Notes: generated from the letters alone by a model not told the origin. A stretch of 64,000 nt of DNA from Hemibagrus wyckioides (GCF_019097595.1 NC_080718.1:20363657-20427656), one strand, 5' to 3'. Shown: positions 1-11,240, counted from the stretch's first letter. A program made the numbers and translations.

Positions 1-70
1 TTCTTATATAGCAATATGTATTCACTGAGTATTTCAGTAACACTGACTTGTTTTGCCAGTAGCCTTACAG
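1..70 (+). other. 3' end of GPATCH2 intron 1
   Basis: Seventy bases of intron end in a pyrimidine-containing acceptor (GCCTTACAG) directly before the conserved GPATCH2 exon 2. The first coding exon, which in human GPATCH2 supplies about 24 residues, lies outside the window. An upstream in-frame ATG at 16 is read through only because the intron end happens to be open. Confidence 0.75.
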
Positions 71-803
71 ATATGGAGGAGCTGGTGCAGGACCTGGTGT
101 CTGCATTGGAGCAGACCTCGGAGCAGGCTGAGCTGGATGATCTGTGGCAGGAGATGGTGCTCAGGCCACTGCAGCATCGGCGTCAGGTTCGCAGGCGGAG
201 GGGCCGCAAACGACGCTGTGATTTCGAGCACAGCCTCTGCCTCAGTGAAGCATCCGAGTCCAGCGTGGACGAAGCCTTTGCGAGAGAACAGAGACACGGT
301 GCTGCAGGAGCTGTGGCCATAGCAGCAGGTCCTGTGCTGGCTCCTAACCACAGTGATTCAGATGACACGCTGATAGTCAAGCGCTGGACTCCTTCATCAC
401 TGTCCTTCCGTACCAGACAGCATTCCTGGCCAGAGTCAGACTCGTTCACTGAGAACACACCTGGAAGGCCTCTGCGCAGACGCCGCAAAGTCAAACGCAT
501 GCCACCAAATGTAAATGTAAACATGCAGCAGAGATTCAGAGTGTGTGGACTGGAGAGAGGGGAACAAACACATCGTCACTGTCATCACCACCATCATCAC
601 CATCATCATCATCATCATCATCAGAGGTCCTATAAGAAGCAGAGACTGAGCCGGCTCAAAAAGCGCTCTGGGGGCTGGTCCAAGCAGGATGGTGGCTCTG
701 TGGGGGCTGGAGTGGGAGGCCTGTCTCAGGAATGCTGGAAGGACAAGATCCTGCGCCAGGCCAAGGAGAAGAAAGAGGCGTCTGATGAGAACATGTCAGA
801 ATG
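71..803 (+). CDS. GPATCH2: GPATCH2 exon 2 (N-terminal basic, nuclear region)
   Basis: This exon encodes the N-terminal half of G-patch domain-containing protein 2, a nuclear protein whose G-patch is reported to bind and stimulate the DEAH helicase DHX15/Prp43. The sequence begins MEELVQDLVSALEQTSEQ at base 73, almost the human start of this exon. Further shared blocks are RRGRKRR (about residue 42), a CLSE..ES serine/acidic stretch, NHSDSDDTL, and RRRRKVKRM (about residue 137), which look like nuclear-localisation clusters. A lineage-specific polyhistidine run sits near residue 170. The exon has 243 codons plus two bases and ends GAA-TG before GTATTT. It starts with AT ahead of the ATG, so the true protein start is probably in exon 1 to the left; the ATG at 73 is an internal Met in human. 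Identity is by recognition of the family sequence, with no alignment run. Confidence 0.93.
583..621 (+). repeat. Coding CAT/CAC microsatellite (13 His) in GPATCH2 exon 2
   Basis: Thirteen consecutive His codons (six mixed CAT/CAC, then seven pure CAT) follow a His-Arg-His-Cys prefix. The surrounding frame is intact GPATCH2. The pure CAT end suggests replication-slippage growth. Human GPATCH2 as I know it has no such run here. Confidence 0.9.
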
Positions 804-884
804 GTATTTGAAAAATCTTTAAAAATTCATATTAGGTTGTATTCTTAAAGAAAGTAAACAAAAATGATAGCATCTACATTACTG

Positions 885-945
885 GGAGCCTGAGCAGGAT
901 GAAGCAGTCACTGAAGATGAATGAATGAATGAATGTATGAATGAA
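885..945 (+). repeat. Fragment of a teleost interspersed repeat
   Basis: The text around CCTGAGCAGGATGAAGCAGT, followed by an ACTGAAGATGAATGAATG tail, matches the 3' end of a repeat also seen near 2945, 50055 (reverse orientation), 52050 and 58500. A growing GAAT tail is typical of its 3' end. Confidence 0.6.
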
Positions 946-954
946 TATTGCTGT

Positions 955-958
<4 letters not shown>

Positions 959-986
<28 letters not shown>
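959..986. repeat. (TA)n microsatellite
   Basis: An uninterrupted run of about 14 AT/TA units, just downstream of the GAAT-tailed repeat fragment. Confidence 0.95.
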
Positions 987-989
<3 letters not shown>

Positions 990-1639
990 ACAAAAAAACT
1001 AAAATCATGAGCTATAAAAGGAAATTGCCTGGTAGACTGTTCAAGACTGACCCTTCATTTTTAAATTTTAGATTATATTCACAACATACAACAATTCTTA
1101 CAGTTTTAGGAAAATGCAAGCTTGGAAATCTATACCAGTCACTGTAATGCAAAAGACATAAAACAAACAAGTGAGACAAAATGTATATAAAAAGCCTTAT
1201 GATGACTTTTGCACAGCACTGTATATAAAATTGTGTTTTTATAGAATGAGAGTATAATTTTACAGAGCAGAACTGTTTTCTTCTCCCTTGTTCATTTTAG
1301 TGATTAAGCTTGATAACAACTCTGGCGGTGATCATAAAAGTGAAGACATTTAAAACAGTCTAGAAGCTCTCCTAAATCTCACTGTCAATAGGCAGCGTGG
1401 CCTCATTGCACCATAATTCATACAGGCATCAATTCATCAACTGGATAGGTATTAAAAATGAAGGCCATGAGGCATGTAGTCCTCTGTTGCTGTGGTGATC
1501 AGTCCAGGGAATTTGCTGTTGCTTGTTGCCTCTTAGCTACAATTAGCTTAGGATGCCTCCTTTCTAAAATTACAAATAAGATGTTTGGTATTGTATTGAT
1601 CAGTGAGAAATGAAGTTTTAATAGAATCCTAGTTAATTA

Positions 1640-1910
1640 AATTTGAGGTGAAGTGGATAGCTGTCTCCCACCTCCCACCTGCAGTAGTGAGGATGATGTG
1701 TGTCACACAAATGTCTGACGATTGACTTTGACTCGTTGAATTATTTCGGTGTCAATGGAGACCCTCAATTTACTTAACTCGTGCTGTTAGAAACTTCAGA
1801 GGCAGCTGGAGCGCAATCTTTCACTGGAAGAGTGACGCTCGATATAATGCTCAGGGTTGCGATGAGGTGCATTTGCATTGGATTTCTCTTTATTAATTAA
1901 TGTAAGCTGT
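1640..1910. promoter_or_regulatory. Candidate conserved non-coding element in intron 2
   Basis: The block is complex, non-repetitive and CpG-containing in an otherwise AT-rich intron. It has ATTGACTTTGACTCGTTGAA, GGAAGAGTGACGCTCGATAT and ATTAATTAATGTAAG, a mixture of possible MEIS, nuclear-receptor and homeodomain sites. No reading frame is maintained. The call rests on composition and motif density only. Confidence 0.3.
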
Positions 1911-2059
1911 TGTATGTTTTAGGGGATTTTCTTTACTTACTATTACAGGAATGTACTTTTATGTTAGTTGTTGCTTCTTCCATAAGCACACAACATTAGA
2001 GAATATATCTCAATGCTTCTTCTTCCTTCTATCCCACACTCAGACCCCCCCGCTCCATC

Positions 2060-2200
2060 CGTAGCCCTTCCTCAGATCCGTGATGATGTAATTATCTGTG
2101 GGTTGGTTTAAAGGAGAGAGTGAATCGTCAGCAGCAGCCAATAATGGGCAGACAGCCGGCTTTACATCTTCTACTTTAATTTGTGCTGACCCCATGTGGC
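2060..2200. promoter_or_regulatory. Candidate conserved non-coding element in intron 2
   Basis: A moderately GC-rich, non-repetitive stretch contains GTGATGATGTAATTATCTGT (a homeodomain/GATA composite), GCAGCCAATAATGGG (a CCAAT box) and GACAGCCGGC. It carries no coding signal. The regulatory role is inferred. Confidence 0.3.
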
Positions 2201-2510
2201 CTCTCGATGGTGCTTGTTTTCTTATTTTATGGAAAAATCAATACACCTCATGACAGAAAACAGCTCCGGAGAAGAAATAAATGGGAACAGTGTGTCGCCC
2301 TGTCAATCATTTCTCACTTACACTTGTGCCCCTCGTGCCTGATGGCCGTGTGTTTGGATTGGATGGGAGTGTTGCAGAGAAGTGATGTGGTGATGTTGGA
2401 ATTTAAAGCTAAGCTGGACATGGATGGATGTTTTGAAAGTCAAACGGCTGAAGTTTCGCAGGATAGCCAATACATTTTAAAATGCAAATAACGGCTCTAC
2501 CCTTAGGGTC

Positions 2511-2561
2511 ATCTCACACACACACACACGCACACACACCCACACACACACACACACACAC
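2511..2561. repeat. (CA)n microsatellite
   Basis: An imperfect CACACA tract interrupted by CG and CC units. Confidence 0.95.
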
Positions 2562-4169
2562 TGCGAGGCCAGATGTTAGTTTTAAGCATGTGGTGTATGT
2601 GAGTTACAGCTCATCTTCCCTCTTGGCCCTAGCACACAGACATTGTCCAGAATTTCCTTAAACCAATCCAAGTGTGTGTGAAGCAGCTGTTGGCAGCTCC
2701 AGCTGGGCCGTACATCCTTAAATAGACCGGCTTTGGGCCCAGTGCATGGCCTACCACCTGGTGTTCATTCTGGCCTGCCCGGAAGGCCGCACCTTTAGGT
2801 ACACACACCCTCACCAGCACTGCATCTCTGGCACAGAGCGACCCCGCCTTAATTTAGGAGAACAAGCCGACTGCGAATCAGCATCCCTTTAGTTACAACT
2901 AAATTTCCGTACGAATGGCATTATTAAGCATGTGTTTGTATGGAGTGGACTGCTGCCCAGGATAGGCTGCGTATTCACTGGGGCCGCTAAAATGGTTACT
3001 AAACATTAATGAATGGATTCATTCAGTTATTAAGGAAAATATATGTAGGACAAATATTGTGAACTTTTTCACCTACGTAAGTCAATTTCAAAACTTCAGC
3101 ACGAATTTATTTTGACATACTTTTGAGTTTGTTTTTCATGTGTTCATAAACAGGGCCTGCAGAGTTTAGGTTTTATTTGTGGATTTGTTTGCATGTAGAT
3201 GATACATTTTTATTTGCCTGCAGTCTGCACTATTTAGTGACAGTCATGTAGTTATTGAAAATAAGACACACTGGCTCAGATTTCTCAAGTCACCCCCTAA
3301 TAAATAAAAAAATATTTGAAGGTTGGATGGACAGCTCTGACTCTGTGTGTGTGTGTGTATTTGTGGGGTTTTTTTGTTAGTAGAAAATATCTATGATCTA
3401 TTTATTTCTTTTTATTCAATCATTAATTTATTCTTTCAGAGACAAGGTGTCTGGAGTCATAAGCTACATGCTGGTGTACTTATTGTGTTATTAACTTTCT
3501 GTTCTGTAGCAGCTTTCACTTGTCATTACTTCACTAATTTTGATTTTGGAAAGTAGGCGAGGAGTTCGGGATTGTATTCCAACTTGCCCAAGTTCGTTTT
3601 CACAAATCCCTGAGACTAATCCAATTATCTATGCTGAGGGAGGCTGGAAGACCCTTTTAATCAGACACTTCTAGAAGAGGGAATGGTGTCGGAATGGGTC
3701 TCTGTGTTATCAGTGAGACACCCCTCCTCGTTTTCTGTCTTTGTTCTGGAGTGCAGAATAAGTCAGTGCTCAATGACTTGCCAGTGCACAGTAATCTCAC
3801 CCCAAACTGGCCTATTGGTCTCAAGAGGGTGGGATTATATCCTATTGATTACACCCTGTCTCAGAAGTGTGTTTTGGGCTCACCTCCCCAGGATGTATGT
3901 AGACACTGAGACAAGAAGGGGAAGAGATTAGCTCATTTAAGGCAAGCTGTTGGTGAGACGTCTTCCTAATGGTCCTGGGCTGTGTGCAGGAATTTTGATG
4001 ATGAATCAAATGTCAGTATGAGCGTTGTTTGAGCATGTATTATTCATCTTTGTATTTGTTGATGCATAGTTTTACTTAACACAAGGCAAGACAGAGACGG
4101 ATCAACTCGGTTGAAAAGTTCTCCCACTGAAGGTCATGTTAGGGGGGAAGGGAGGCTCCTACATGCTGA

Positions 4170-4340
4170 AAGAAAAATGTTATTTTCAATAATGCATGGC
4201 ATTAATTAGCTACTACTTAATGGAAACCGTTTCATATTGGCAGCGAGCCTCTCAAGGCAACATCACATTACACCTTTAATAATGTTTAATACTTAATGCC
4301 CGGTCCTAATTAATTGTTTATATTGTACCTATCATTCTTC
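4170..4340. promoter_or_regulatory. Candidate conserved non-coding element, ATTA-rich
   Basis: ATTA/TAAT homeodomain cores recur at close spacing (GGCATTAATTAGCTACTACT, TTTAATAATGTTTAATACTT, CCTAATTAATTG), separated by complex sequence such as GGCAGCGAGCCTCTCAAGGC. This layout is typical of developmental enhancers in vertebrate introns. I have not shown conservation. Confidence 0.4.
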
Positions 4341-4876
4341 TTCAAAACGAGCGCACTTCTTCCTCTTCTTTGACATTCAAGCACGCCAATAGAGATCCAA
4401 TTTCACCTGGATTTCTAAAGATGCACTTGTCACTTAAATGTATTTGTGTCCACAACAGTTTGATTTTTTACACGTATCAGCTGTTCATCACTCGTGAAAC
4501 CGTTAATGATTTATAGTTTAGATAAGAGATAAGTTTTTGTTACTTTATATTTTCAAACTCAAAACCACCTGACTACTCATTTCCCCTTAAATGGAGCACT
4601 GTAATGAATTAGTAAAACAGCCTCTTTAATGTCATACGTGTTTCTGGGTGTGACTAGACCAGCACTCTGCCATGAGGAAAAGCAGTTGTTCTCCCTTGCT
4701 GCAGTTTTCACAGGGCGATTAACTCTCATTATGAGTACCGCAATGCCAGGATGAACAGTAACCATCTTCCTCTTGCTGACATGATGCTCATCCTCACTTC
4801 CAGATAGCTGAGGAGCGTGTGTGTGTGTGTGTGTGTGAGGCCACGCACATGTGTGTGCTTATCCAGCAGTGCTGGG

Positions 4877-5172
4877 CTAAGCCTGTGTTACTCTCTTGAG
4901 ACCATGACCCCCCCCACATCTGCTTCCTGGGTGTGTGAGGGTGCGGCAGTGCGGAGGCCATCTGCTTCTAGTGATGCATGGTGTGCCGGTACGCTGGGCC
5001 GCCCGGCGCCCAATATGGTGAAGTCCTGCATCAGCAAGTGCGTGACCCACACCAACCTCTCTCCTCATGGTCAAGGTCAACTCTGATCAGCACGTGGCAA
5101 ACTGCGGAGCAGATGCGTCTGTCAGCTTCTCCCAGGACTCACGGCTCATCCGCAGTGTCTCAGATGATATAG
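4877..5172 (+). other. GC-rich island with overlapping short open frames (unidentified)
   Basis: About 300 bp of GC-rich, CpG-containing sequence lies in AT-rich intron 2. Three + frames are partly open. One gives a 64-codon ORF (4978-5172). Another reads from 4817 to 5086 and contains MVKSCISKCVTHTNLSPHG. A third reads VKVNSDQHVANCGADASVSF and ends TGA near 5174. One protein split by a frameshift (a decayed retrocopy), an uncharacterised exon or a conserved element are all possible. I recognise no family. Confidence 0.3.
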
Positions 5173-6039
5173 ACTGAGAAGCCGTAATTGACAAAAGTTC
5201 TTGTATATCAGATTATTAATTAAGTTTTGGGCTATTAGGATTATATAATAATTTATCCTGATTTAATAATTATATTTATTTATATTTATTTTTTAGAATC
5301 AAACCCTAGATTGTTTTTTTTAAATTATTTTAGATATTTGTACTATAAAATTTTTTAGCATACAATTCAACAATTTTCAACAACATTCAACAAAAGAAAA
5401 AAAATATACCAACAATATACCTATAAAAGCTTTTTTCTGAAGAAATTGCATGAATATTGGTTTTATAAAGTCTACAGATGTGTGGAGATTTCATTATAAA
5501 TGAAAATAATGCAGGAAATAATTGTAGAAATATCACTAGCAAAACATTGTATTGTCTTTGTATATACTGTGTATATATATATATATATAAAACTTGTGTG
5601 AGACTGAATAATATTAACAAGCAAATGTGTCTTAGAGCTCCACAGTTTGTAGTTCTCCGTTTCTAGGCCTTACTCCAGTCTTCTGGATCTGCTGTGATGC
5701 TGCTCACAACAAAGCTTTGATGCATAGTGACTGATTGAAAGAATATGATTATTGTTGTTATAGTACATGACCACAGAGCTGTTATTGTCTGATCCATGCA
5801 TATGAACTGCTTGGTACAGTTCAGTGGCAGTATTCTGAGGCTGAAGTGAATCTGTTTCAGATTTCTGCTGTGAGCCGTTGCTCTAGGCCTCGGTGTCGCT
5901 AAGAACAGATGTTGTCCAGTTGTTGCATGAGCCAGAGGCCTGAGGTCCATTCTGTGCATGAGCACTTCTCAGCAGACGGTGAAACCAGGAGGGGAAAAAA
6001 AAATCTGGTGCATTGCTGTCATCCTCAGAAAAGGCTGGG

Positions 6040-6150
6040 CAGATTAGATTGGAGTTGACAGGGAGGGATATTCAATTAGATTGGGCATGTCACTCAAGAG
6101 CTTCGATCCGCAACTGTACCTGCCCCTCCCCAGCGTCTTTGCGTTTTTGA
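6040..6150. promoter_or_regulatory. Candidate conserved non-coding element upstream of exon 3
   Basis: The block contains a pair of near-identical AGATTAGATTGG/AATTAGATTGGGC motifs about 30 bp apart and a TTGACAGG MEIS-like site between them. It is followed by a GC-rich CTGCCCCTCCCC box. No coding frame is evident. Confidence 0.3.
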
Positions 6151-6383
6151 TCTCCAAAGCAAGGACCTTGTCTGTTACATTGGATCTGATTCCACTTACA
6201 TACCCTTTTATTCACTGTATTTTTTTTGAAGACACTTTTACTCTAATGTGAATGATCTTCTTAATGATATTTTATTACTGTATGTGTGCAGTACAATGAA
6301 TCTGTTTTATTAAAAGAGCAGAAGAACACTGGGAGGTAAGCTAAAGATTAGATGATAAACCCTGTTCTCTGTTTTCCTGTAGT

Positions 6384-6445
6384 GAGACGAGCAGCGTGTG
6401 CAGCAGTGACCCAGGGCTTTTCACCAATGATGAGGGAAGGCAAGG
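6384..6445 (+). CDS. GPATCH2: GPATCH2 exon 3
   Basis: The exon lies between acceptor CCTGTAG and donor GTAGGA. It accepts two bases from exon 2 and leaves one. It encodes ETSSVCSSDPGLFTNDEGRQ, closely matching the acidic/serine motif and the FTNDEGRQ block in human GPATCH2. Only 62 bases long, it was found by splice-phase matching. Confidence 0.93.
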
Positions 6446-8034
6446 TAGGAGTATGAGTTTTGTGTACAGTATATCAAAGCATGAATATCAGCATTAACAA
6501 AACATAAAATACATTTTTTTTTTTGAACAACTGGATAAATGAAGCTGCTTTGAAAGCATTTAACACTTGTCCAAGATACACATATGTCGATGTGCTCACG
6601 GGTTAGAAAATAGCGCTTTTGATTTGTATTCATTCAAAATGGTGGGTTGCTTTATTGGTATATTACAATAAGTATAATTGACTTATGAAGCAAAAAAAAA
6701 AAAAAAAACACTCATTACGGAAACACTAATTGAGATGCTTATTGTCTTCAAACACATGATGATAGTAACCTGTTTGAATGTGTAGTGCTTTAAATCAGGA
6801 AATTCCTCTACCTTAACCAAACCAGCCATACATGAGGAACTGTATGATGATTACCAAACCAATCCTACCAGAAAATGTTCTTTATCATAACAAGAAAACA
6901 CAAATAGGATAATGTCGCTGTGTTGCCTGATTGCTGTGGGTGGCACTCACCGTGTGCCCATGCGGTTCTAATGAGAGGTTGTCATGTAGTGCTAATGAGC
7001 GCTGAAGGCTTTGCTAATCTCATTAGGTGTGGAGGTGCTAGGCATCCTCTGATTTAACAGTTGTCACTACACCTTGACTGTGAGAGGCATGGCCTTGCTG
7101 TGTAGCTGACTGACAGGTCCACAGAGACCACTATGTCTAGGAATGTGTGTGTGTGTGTGTGTGTATGAGGTAGCGTCCCCTTTGCACCTCAGTTATGAAC
7201 AGGGTTTCAACTAAGCCCCTGGTTGACCCAGGAGCAGCACTGAGGTTGCACTTCACTTAACACCATTTGACACAGAGGGCACATGTAGCTTTAATTGAAA
7301 TTTTATGAATCTCCTGAAATTATTTACTGGGTAGAAACACCGAGTCACATAATTGATATAATTGCATGCAGGCGAGGAATCGAGAAAACCTCACGGTACA
7401 TTTCTATTAAGATTGATGTTTATATGAAGTAAACATCACACTCTCTTCCTAGCCAGCTCAGTTAATGATATATTTTTTATATTTTCATTTCTAAATCGGA
7501 TTCGGCAGAAGGTGTTGATTACTTATATAATTAACGGCAGCTCTTTTAGTCGAGATTTATATATAATGCTCTTGTTCTAATATGTGATAATCGTTTCTAA
7601 AGTGACAGCTCATTCCCAGGGATTGGTCTGTAAACTAAGTTTAATAACGAATGGATTAAAAACATGTTATTAAACAAAGAAGCGTGTCTGATCTTACCTA
7701 TGGCTAAGCTTTTTATTAGGAGCATTTATGGAAGGAGTCTCCATTGTCAGAACTTTGTAGCAAGCTGCATTTATTTTTGTTATATGAAATATAAGAGAAA
7801 GTGAGAGGAGGAGTCAATTTGTTTTCCATAATATTAAACATATTGTAACTATATAACACAACAAGTGTGTAATCACTTGATTATTTTCCTATAACAGCAC
7901 ACTCTGCTATCTCTAGATTTTATTCCACTGCCACCAATGAACAAATGCTGGTATTTTCTTTATTTTTTGAACATTTATCATTATGTATCACATCTTAAGT
8001 TGTTTGGTACAGTTGAACCTATGTTTTTCTGCAG
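6446..8034 (+). other. GPATCH2 intron 3
   Basis: A 1.6-kb intron holding an A-tract (6690-6709), a GT repeat (7145-7165), a candidate conserved block (6930-7100, with repeated GCTAATGAG/TCTAATGAG motifs) and an AT-rich stretch at 7290-7560. Near its 3' end (about 7875-7935) is a TTGATTATTTTCCTATAACA motif that recurs in intron 4 and at 45280. Confidence 0.7.
6930..7100. promoter_or_regulatory. Candidate conserved non-coding element in intron 3
   Basis: TAATGAG-type homeodomain motifs recur (TCTAATGAGAGG, GCTAATGAGCGC, CTAATCTCATTAGGTG) with intervening balanced-composition sequence. The last forms a short palindrome (CTAATCTCATTAG). Regulatory function is inferred. Confidence 0.35.
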
Positions 8035-8211
8035 GTGATGACGAACAGAGCGACTGGTTCTTTGAAGGTGAATGTGCATCAGGCATTGGTGTTCAGGGTC
8101 TGATCTCCAGCAGAGAGTCAGAAACAGCCCCCAGACCAGCTGCACTCGACGCTATGAGAGAGAAGCATCACTCAGCTACTTTCCTCCACCCAAACCAACC
8201 CAGTCAGCGAG
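8035..8211 (+). CDS. GPATCH2: GPATCH2 exon 4
   Basis: Acceptor TTTCTGCAG and donor GTAGAG bound a 177-base exon in phase 1/1. It starts GDDEQSDWFFEGE, essentially identical to the human GDDEQSDWFYE block that follows FTNDEGRQ. It then diverges through a linker ending HPNQPSQRG, which corresponds to the human HPSRRG region. The frame runs on past the donor for 36 codons, so the splice site is set by homology and phase. Confidence 0.93.
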
Positions 8212-9151
8212 GTAGAGCCAGTATCTGCTGGAATACTCCTTACAAAGAGACTCAAGAACAATCCTTGATCGCAGACATAATTATGAGCAGTTATAATGTG
8301 ACAAACTACATAATCCGTTAAAGGACAGTGTTTACAACACATGTAATACCTAACAGTCGGTTCTAACCTTATAATAGCTTGCTTAAGGCACAAATCACCA
8401 CAGAGTTGTATGAATGCAATAGTTTTTATCTCAATGAATCACTGTTTTGCAATAAGGGACATTGCTGCCATGGTTATTATTACCATGGTTCAGGCTTTTG
8501 CGTGGGGCCCCCTTGTGGTCTGCAGTTTAAGAGGTAAGACCGGGGTGAGGGAATCAATCAGGATGTCACTTAAGCTTTCTAAAGATTAATCAACTGCATG
8601 CTTTAGAGCAATAAAATGGGGTAAATATTTCCTGATAAATATGAGTTTACTGCCTAAATGTATTACAGTACAGCGCGTACAAGTGTGGAGTCAAATATGT
8701 CGAGGGGATGCTGTAACAGGAAAATAATCAGCACAAGGTGGTTACTGTTTGAGTCGATGAAGGTTGATTATTTTCCTATAAAAGCAAGCCCTGTCATGTT
8801 TTATTCATCTTCTACCGCCACAATTTGCCAATGTGAACAATTTTTTATTGATTAAAGAGGCTTCTTTCCCCATGAACGTCACTCCAGATCAAATTACAAT
8901 GCGAAACAGTTCGATACTCAAGTTTCCGAGTTTTGTTACTAACCTTTACCTTTTCATGACGGTGAAGGAAATGGCAGTTTTAGTTGGTAATTCCCTTATT
9001 TTCCTTATTTATTCATCAACTATTATGTTGTAGACAGCGGCATCTCTTATTTTACATACATTTTAAGAAGCGTAACTATCTACTGTATTATTCTTTCTTC
9101 TCTCCCATGCCCCTCTTGTGCCTGAGCATCGTAAGTGTGTGTGTGTTGCAG
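8212..9151 (+). other. GPATCH2 intron 4
   Basis: A 0.94-kb intron, AT-rich. At 8740-8860 it has a diverged copy of a dispersed motif (TTGATTATTTTCCTATAA) also present near 7877 and 45280. A short GT tract runs into the acceptor. No gene is seen. Confidence 0.7.
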
Positions 9152-9231
9152 GTTGTCATGCTCGTATAAACCGTTTGCCAGGTGTGACTGCGTGCTGTAT
9201 TAGGAAAGGCAGAAGGAGATTGCCTGCCAAG
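9152..9231 (+). CDS. GPATCH2: GPATCH2 exon 5
   Basis: Acceptor GTGTTGCAG and donor GTGAAC bound 80 bases that enter in phase 1 and leave in phase 0. The product GCHARINRLPGVTACCIRKG aligns with the basic RGFQARLSRLHG region of human GPATCH2 and continues with a basic GRRRLPAK. Confidence 0.85.
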
Positions 9232-9381
9232 GTGAACTGGCATATTATAAACATTATACAAGACCTGCAGTACACATTACTTTTACAGCATGTTAATAAA
9301 TCCTGACAGTGTCCTGTGGGTCTGAGATATTGCCATGTTACAATCTTTTACATTGAGCTTGTCTTTTTGGGTGTGTTGCAG

Positions 9382-9446
9382 GATAATAATATTGCTGCTT
9401 GTGTGGACAAACTGAGGACCTGCTCACATGATTCCTATCAGAGAGA
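9382..9446 (+). CDS. GPATCH2: GPATCH2 exon 6
   Basis: Acceptor GTGTTGCAG and donor GTAAGA bound 65 bases (phase 0 in, phase 2 out). The exon encodes DNNIAACVDKLRTCSHDSYQ plus a following Arg. Similarity to human is weak here, so the support is the splice signals and the uninterrupted phase chain into exon 7. Confidence 0.78.
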
Positions 9447-9523
9447 GTAAGATTTTGCCTTGAAATTTGTTTGTATCAGTTATTTAATCTATGACGTTTT
9501 AAGATAATAATGAATGTTTTCAG

Positions 9524-9563
9524 GTTCTGGCTGCCTCCCTATGGGAAGCGAGATAGAAGACAG
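9524..9563 (+). CDS. GPATCH2: GPATCH2 exon 7 (micro-exon)
   Basis: Only 40 bases lie between acceptor TTTTCAG and donor GTATGA. With exon 6 it makes REFWLPPYGKRDRRQ, comparable with the HDHWFSPGARTEHDQ stretch of human GPATCH2. Phase 2 in, phase 0 out. Confidence 0.8.
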
Positions 9564-9664
9564 GTATGATTGAAACTCTAGTCTCTTCTGTGTGTTTGTG
9601 TGTGTGTGTGTGTTTTAGTGTTGTTGCCCATTATCAGTAATCTTTCTTTCTTTCTTTTTTCCAG

Positions 9665-9756
9665 CTGAAACCTTTGTGTTCATTGTCCATGTATCCTATC
9701 GGTATGGGTCCAGACACCCCACATCCAAGATGCTCCATATCTGAATGTAAAAACAG
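9665..9756 (+). CDS. GPATCH2: GPATCH2 exon 8
   Basis: Acceptor TTTTCCAG and donor GTGAGT bound 92 bases (phase 0 in, phase 2 out). The exon encodes LKPLCSLSMYPIGMGPDTPH and then a Cys-containing linker ending CKN. It is poorly conserved against human but lies in frame between well-matched exons. Confidence 0.8.
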
Positions 9757-11009
9757 GTGAGTTTGATTGCTTTCCTAGAATTTATTTACCTACATATGTA
9801 CATCTCAAAATAAATGAATCACATTTATCAAATGATTCTGTGTTCAAATATGTGTGTGTGTGTGTGTGTTTTTTAAACAAAGCCATCCTCTTCTGTAAGA
9901 ATGATTTTTGTCATTACCAGAAAAAACGTCAGGTTGACTTTTATTAGCACTTTTGTCCTGTCAGAGTAAAATAACTGCGCTTTGCTTTCCGTCATTCTGT
10001 TTATACTCACTAAACACTCTTTTAAATTATCATTGAGCCAAGTGACAAGGTGAAACGCTATTGTATTTATGCCACTCAGTTCAGCAAAAACCTCCCCTCA
10101 CTGTAGGAAGGATTGAGGATTGCTTACAGAATGTATAAAAAGATTTTTTTTTTGTGTCTCCCGGCTGCGCAGGACACGGCATCGAACAGATCTGCTGTCA
10201 AAGCTCAATAAATTGATGGAGCATTTTTAGTTAACTTCTCCAAATGAACCTTTCATAGAGTAAATCAGTGCAAGGGTTAACCGATTTGACCTGCATGAAA
10301 GTTTTGCGCCAGGGTCAGTGTGTTTTTGATGTGTATAGAATCACTACAATGGACAAGTCCCACAGGACTGCAGCTCAAACTGTGACCTTTTGATCTACAG
10401 GCTTGCTGTGCATGACGGGCATCTGATTTGACAACGTTTTGTGCTTTTACATGAAGAAAAAGTGCACATTCTGCAAATTCTTTTATTTTATGATGCTAAA
10501 ATATAAAGGAAGGAAAATATATAAAATACTGTATATATATATTACATAGTTATTATATAGTTAGAAATGTCAAGAATACGGAACTAGCCAGCGGGTTTAA
10601 ATAAATATAAAAAACCCCTAATATATGTATTTATTTTTGCTCTTATGGTATGTCAAAGGGGAGGCATGCTTAGAGGTAAATACGGGCTCCGAGGGATCTG
10701 CGTATTTATTTAGAGTTTAATTGCCTGAAGATCGTTCGACTTCAGTGCATTATGCCTTTGGTGCCTATTTACTGTGCATTCTTAATTCTCTCCCTCGTGC
10801 TCTCTCTCTTCCTCTGTCCCTCTCTCTCTCTCTCTTGGGCCACTCTAGAAAGCTCTCCTTCTATCCTTGATGAGGGGCAGAAACACAACGGCAATAAAGC
10901 AGCCACTCTTCTTAGCGCTGTCTTTCATACTCATTGCCTTTCTTCTCCACCTGAAAGGTTCCTTCAGATTGGAGTTTGAAGCATGTTGAATACTAATTTC
11001 TGTCTATTA

Positions 11010-11240
11010 AAAGGCCCTGGTATCTTTGCCATGCTCTCATTTGAATGCTGTACACAGGGGACGCCTCTTAATTCCTTTATAGAAGAATTCCAGATCCCCT
11101 TACTTCAAAAAGTATAAATCATACTCCCAAATGAATGAGGGAGAGAGGAGGTTGATGCCGGGTATCTCTGATGTGTCCCGCCCATTAGTAGCAGACGCAT
11201 CGAGCTCCCCAAGCTGCTGGGTTCTGGCCTGTGTGGGGAA
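11010..11240. promoter_or_regulatory. Candidate conserved non-coding element in intron 8
   Basis: Non-repetitive sequence of mixed composition includes GCCATGCTCTCATTTGAATG, GGGGACGCCTCTTAATTCCT and the GC-rich AGCAGACGCATCGAGCTCCC. No frame is maintained. A weaker neighbouring block lies at 10640-10760. Confidence 0.28.

Larger units (their letters stand above)
804..6383 (+). other. GPATCH2 intron 2
   Basis: This 5.6-kb intron runs from donor GTATTT to acceptor TTTTCCTGTAG. It contains an old repeat fragment (885-945), a TA microsatellite (959-986), CA and GT repeats (about 2511-2561, 3342-3358, 4818-4838), three candidate conserved non-coding blocks and an unexplained GC-rich island (4877-5172), each listed separately. 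The remainder is AT-rich sequence in which I see no gene. Confidence 0.8.

Noticed and set aside
34..621. Antisense frames of 105, 113 and 61 codons over 34-621
   Set aside because: They are shadows of GPATCH2 exon 2. The poly-Met run is the reverse of the CAT repeat.
2183..2491. 102-codon + frame in GPATCH2 intron 2
   Set aside because: It has no recognisable domain, no supporting splice phase and an ordinary intronic setting.
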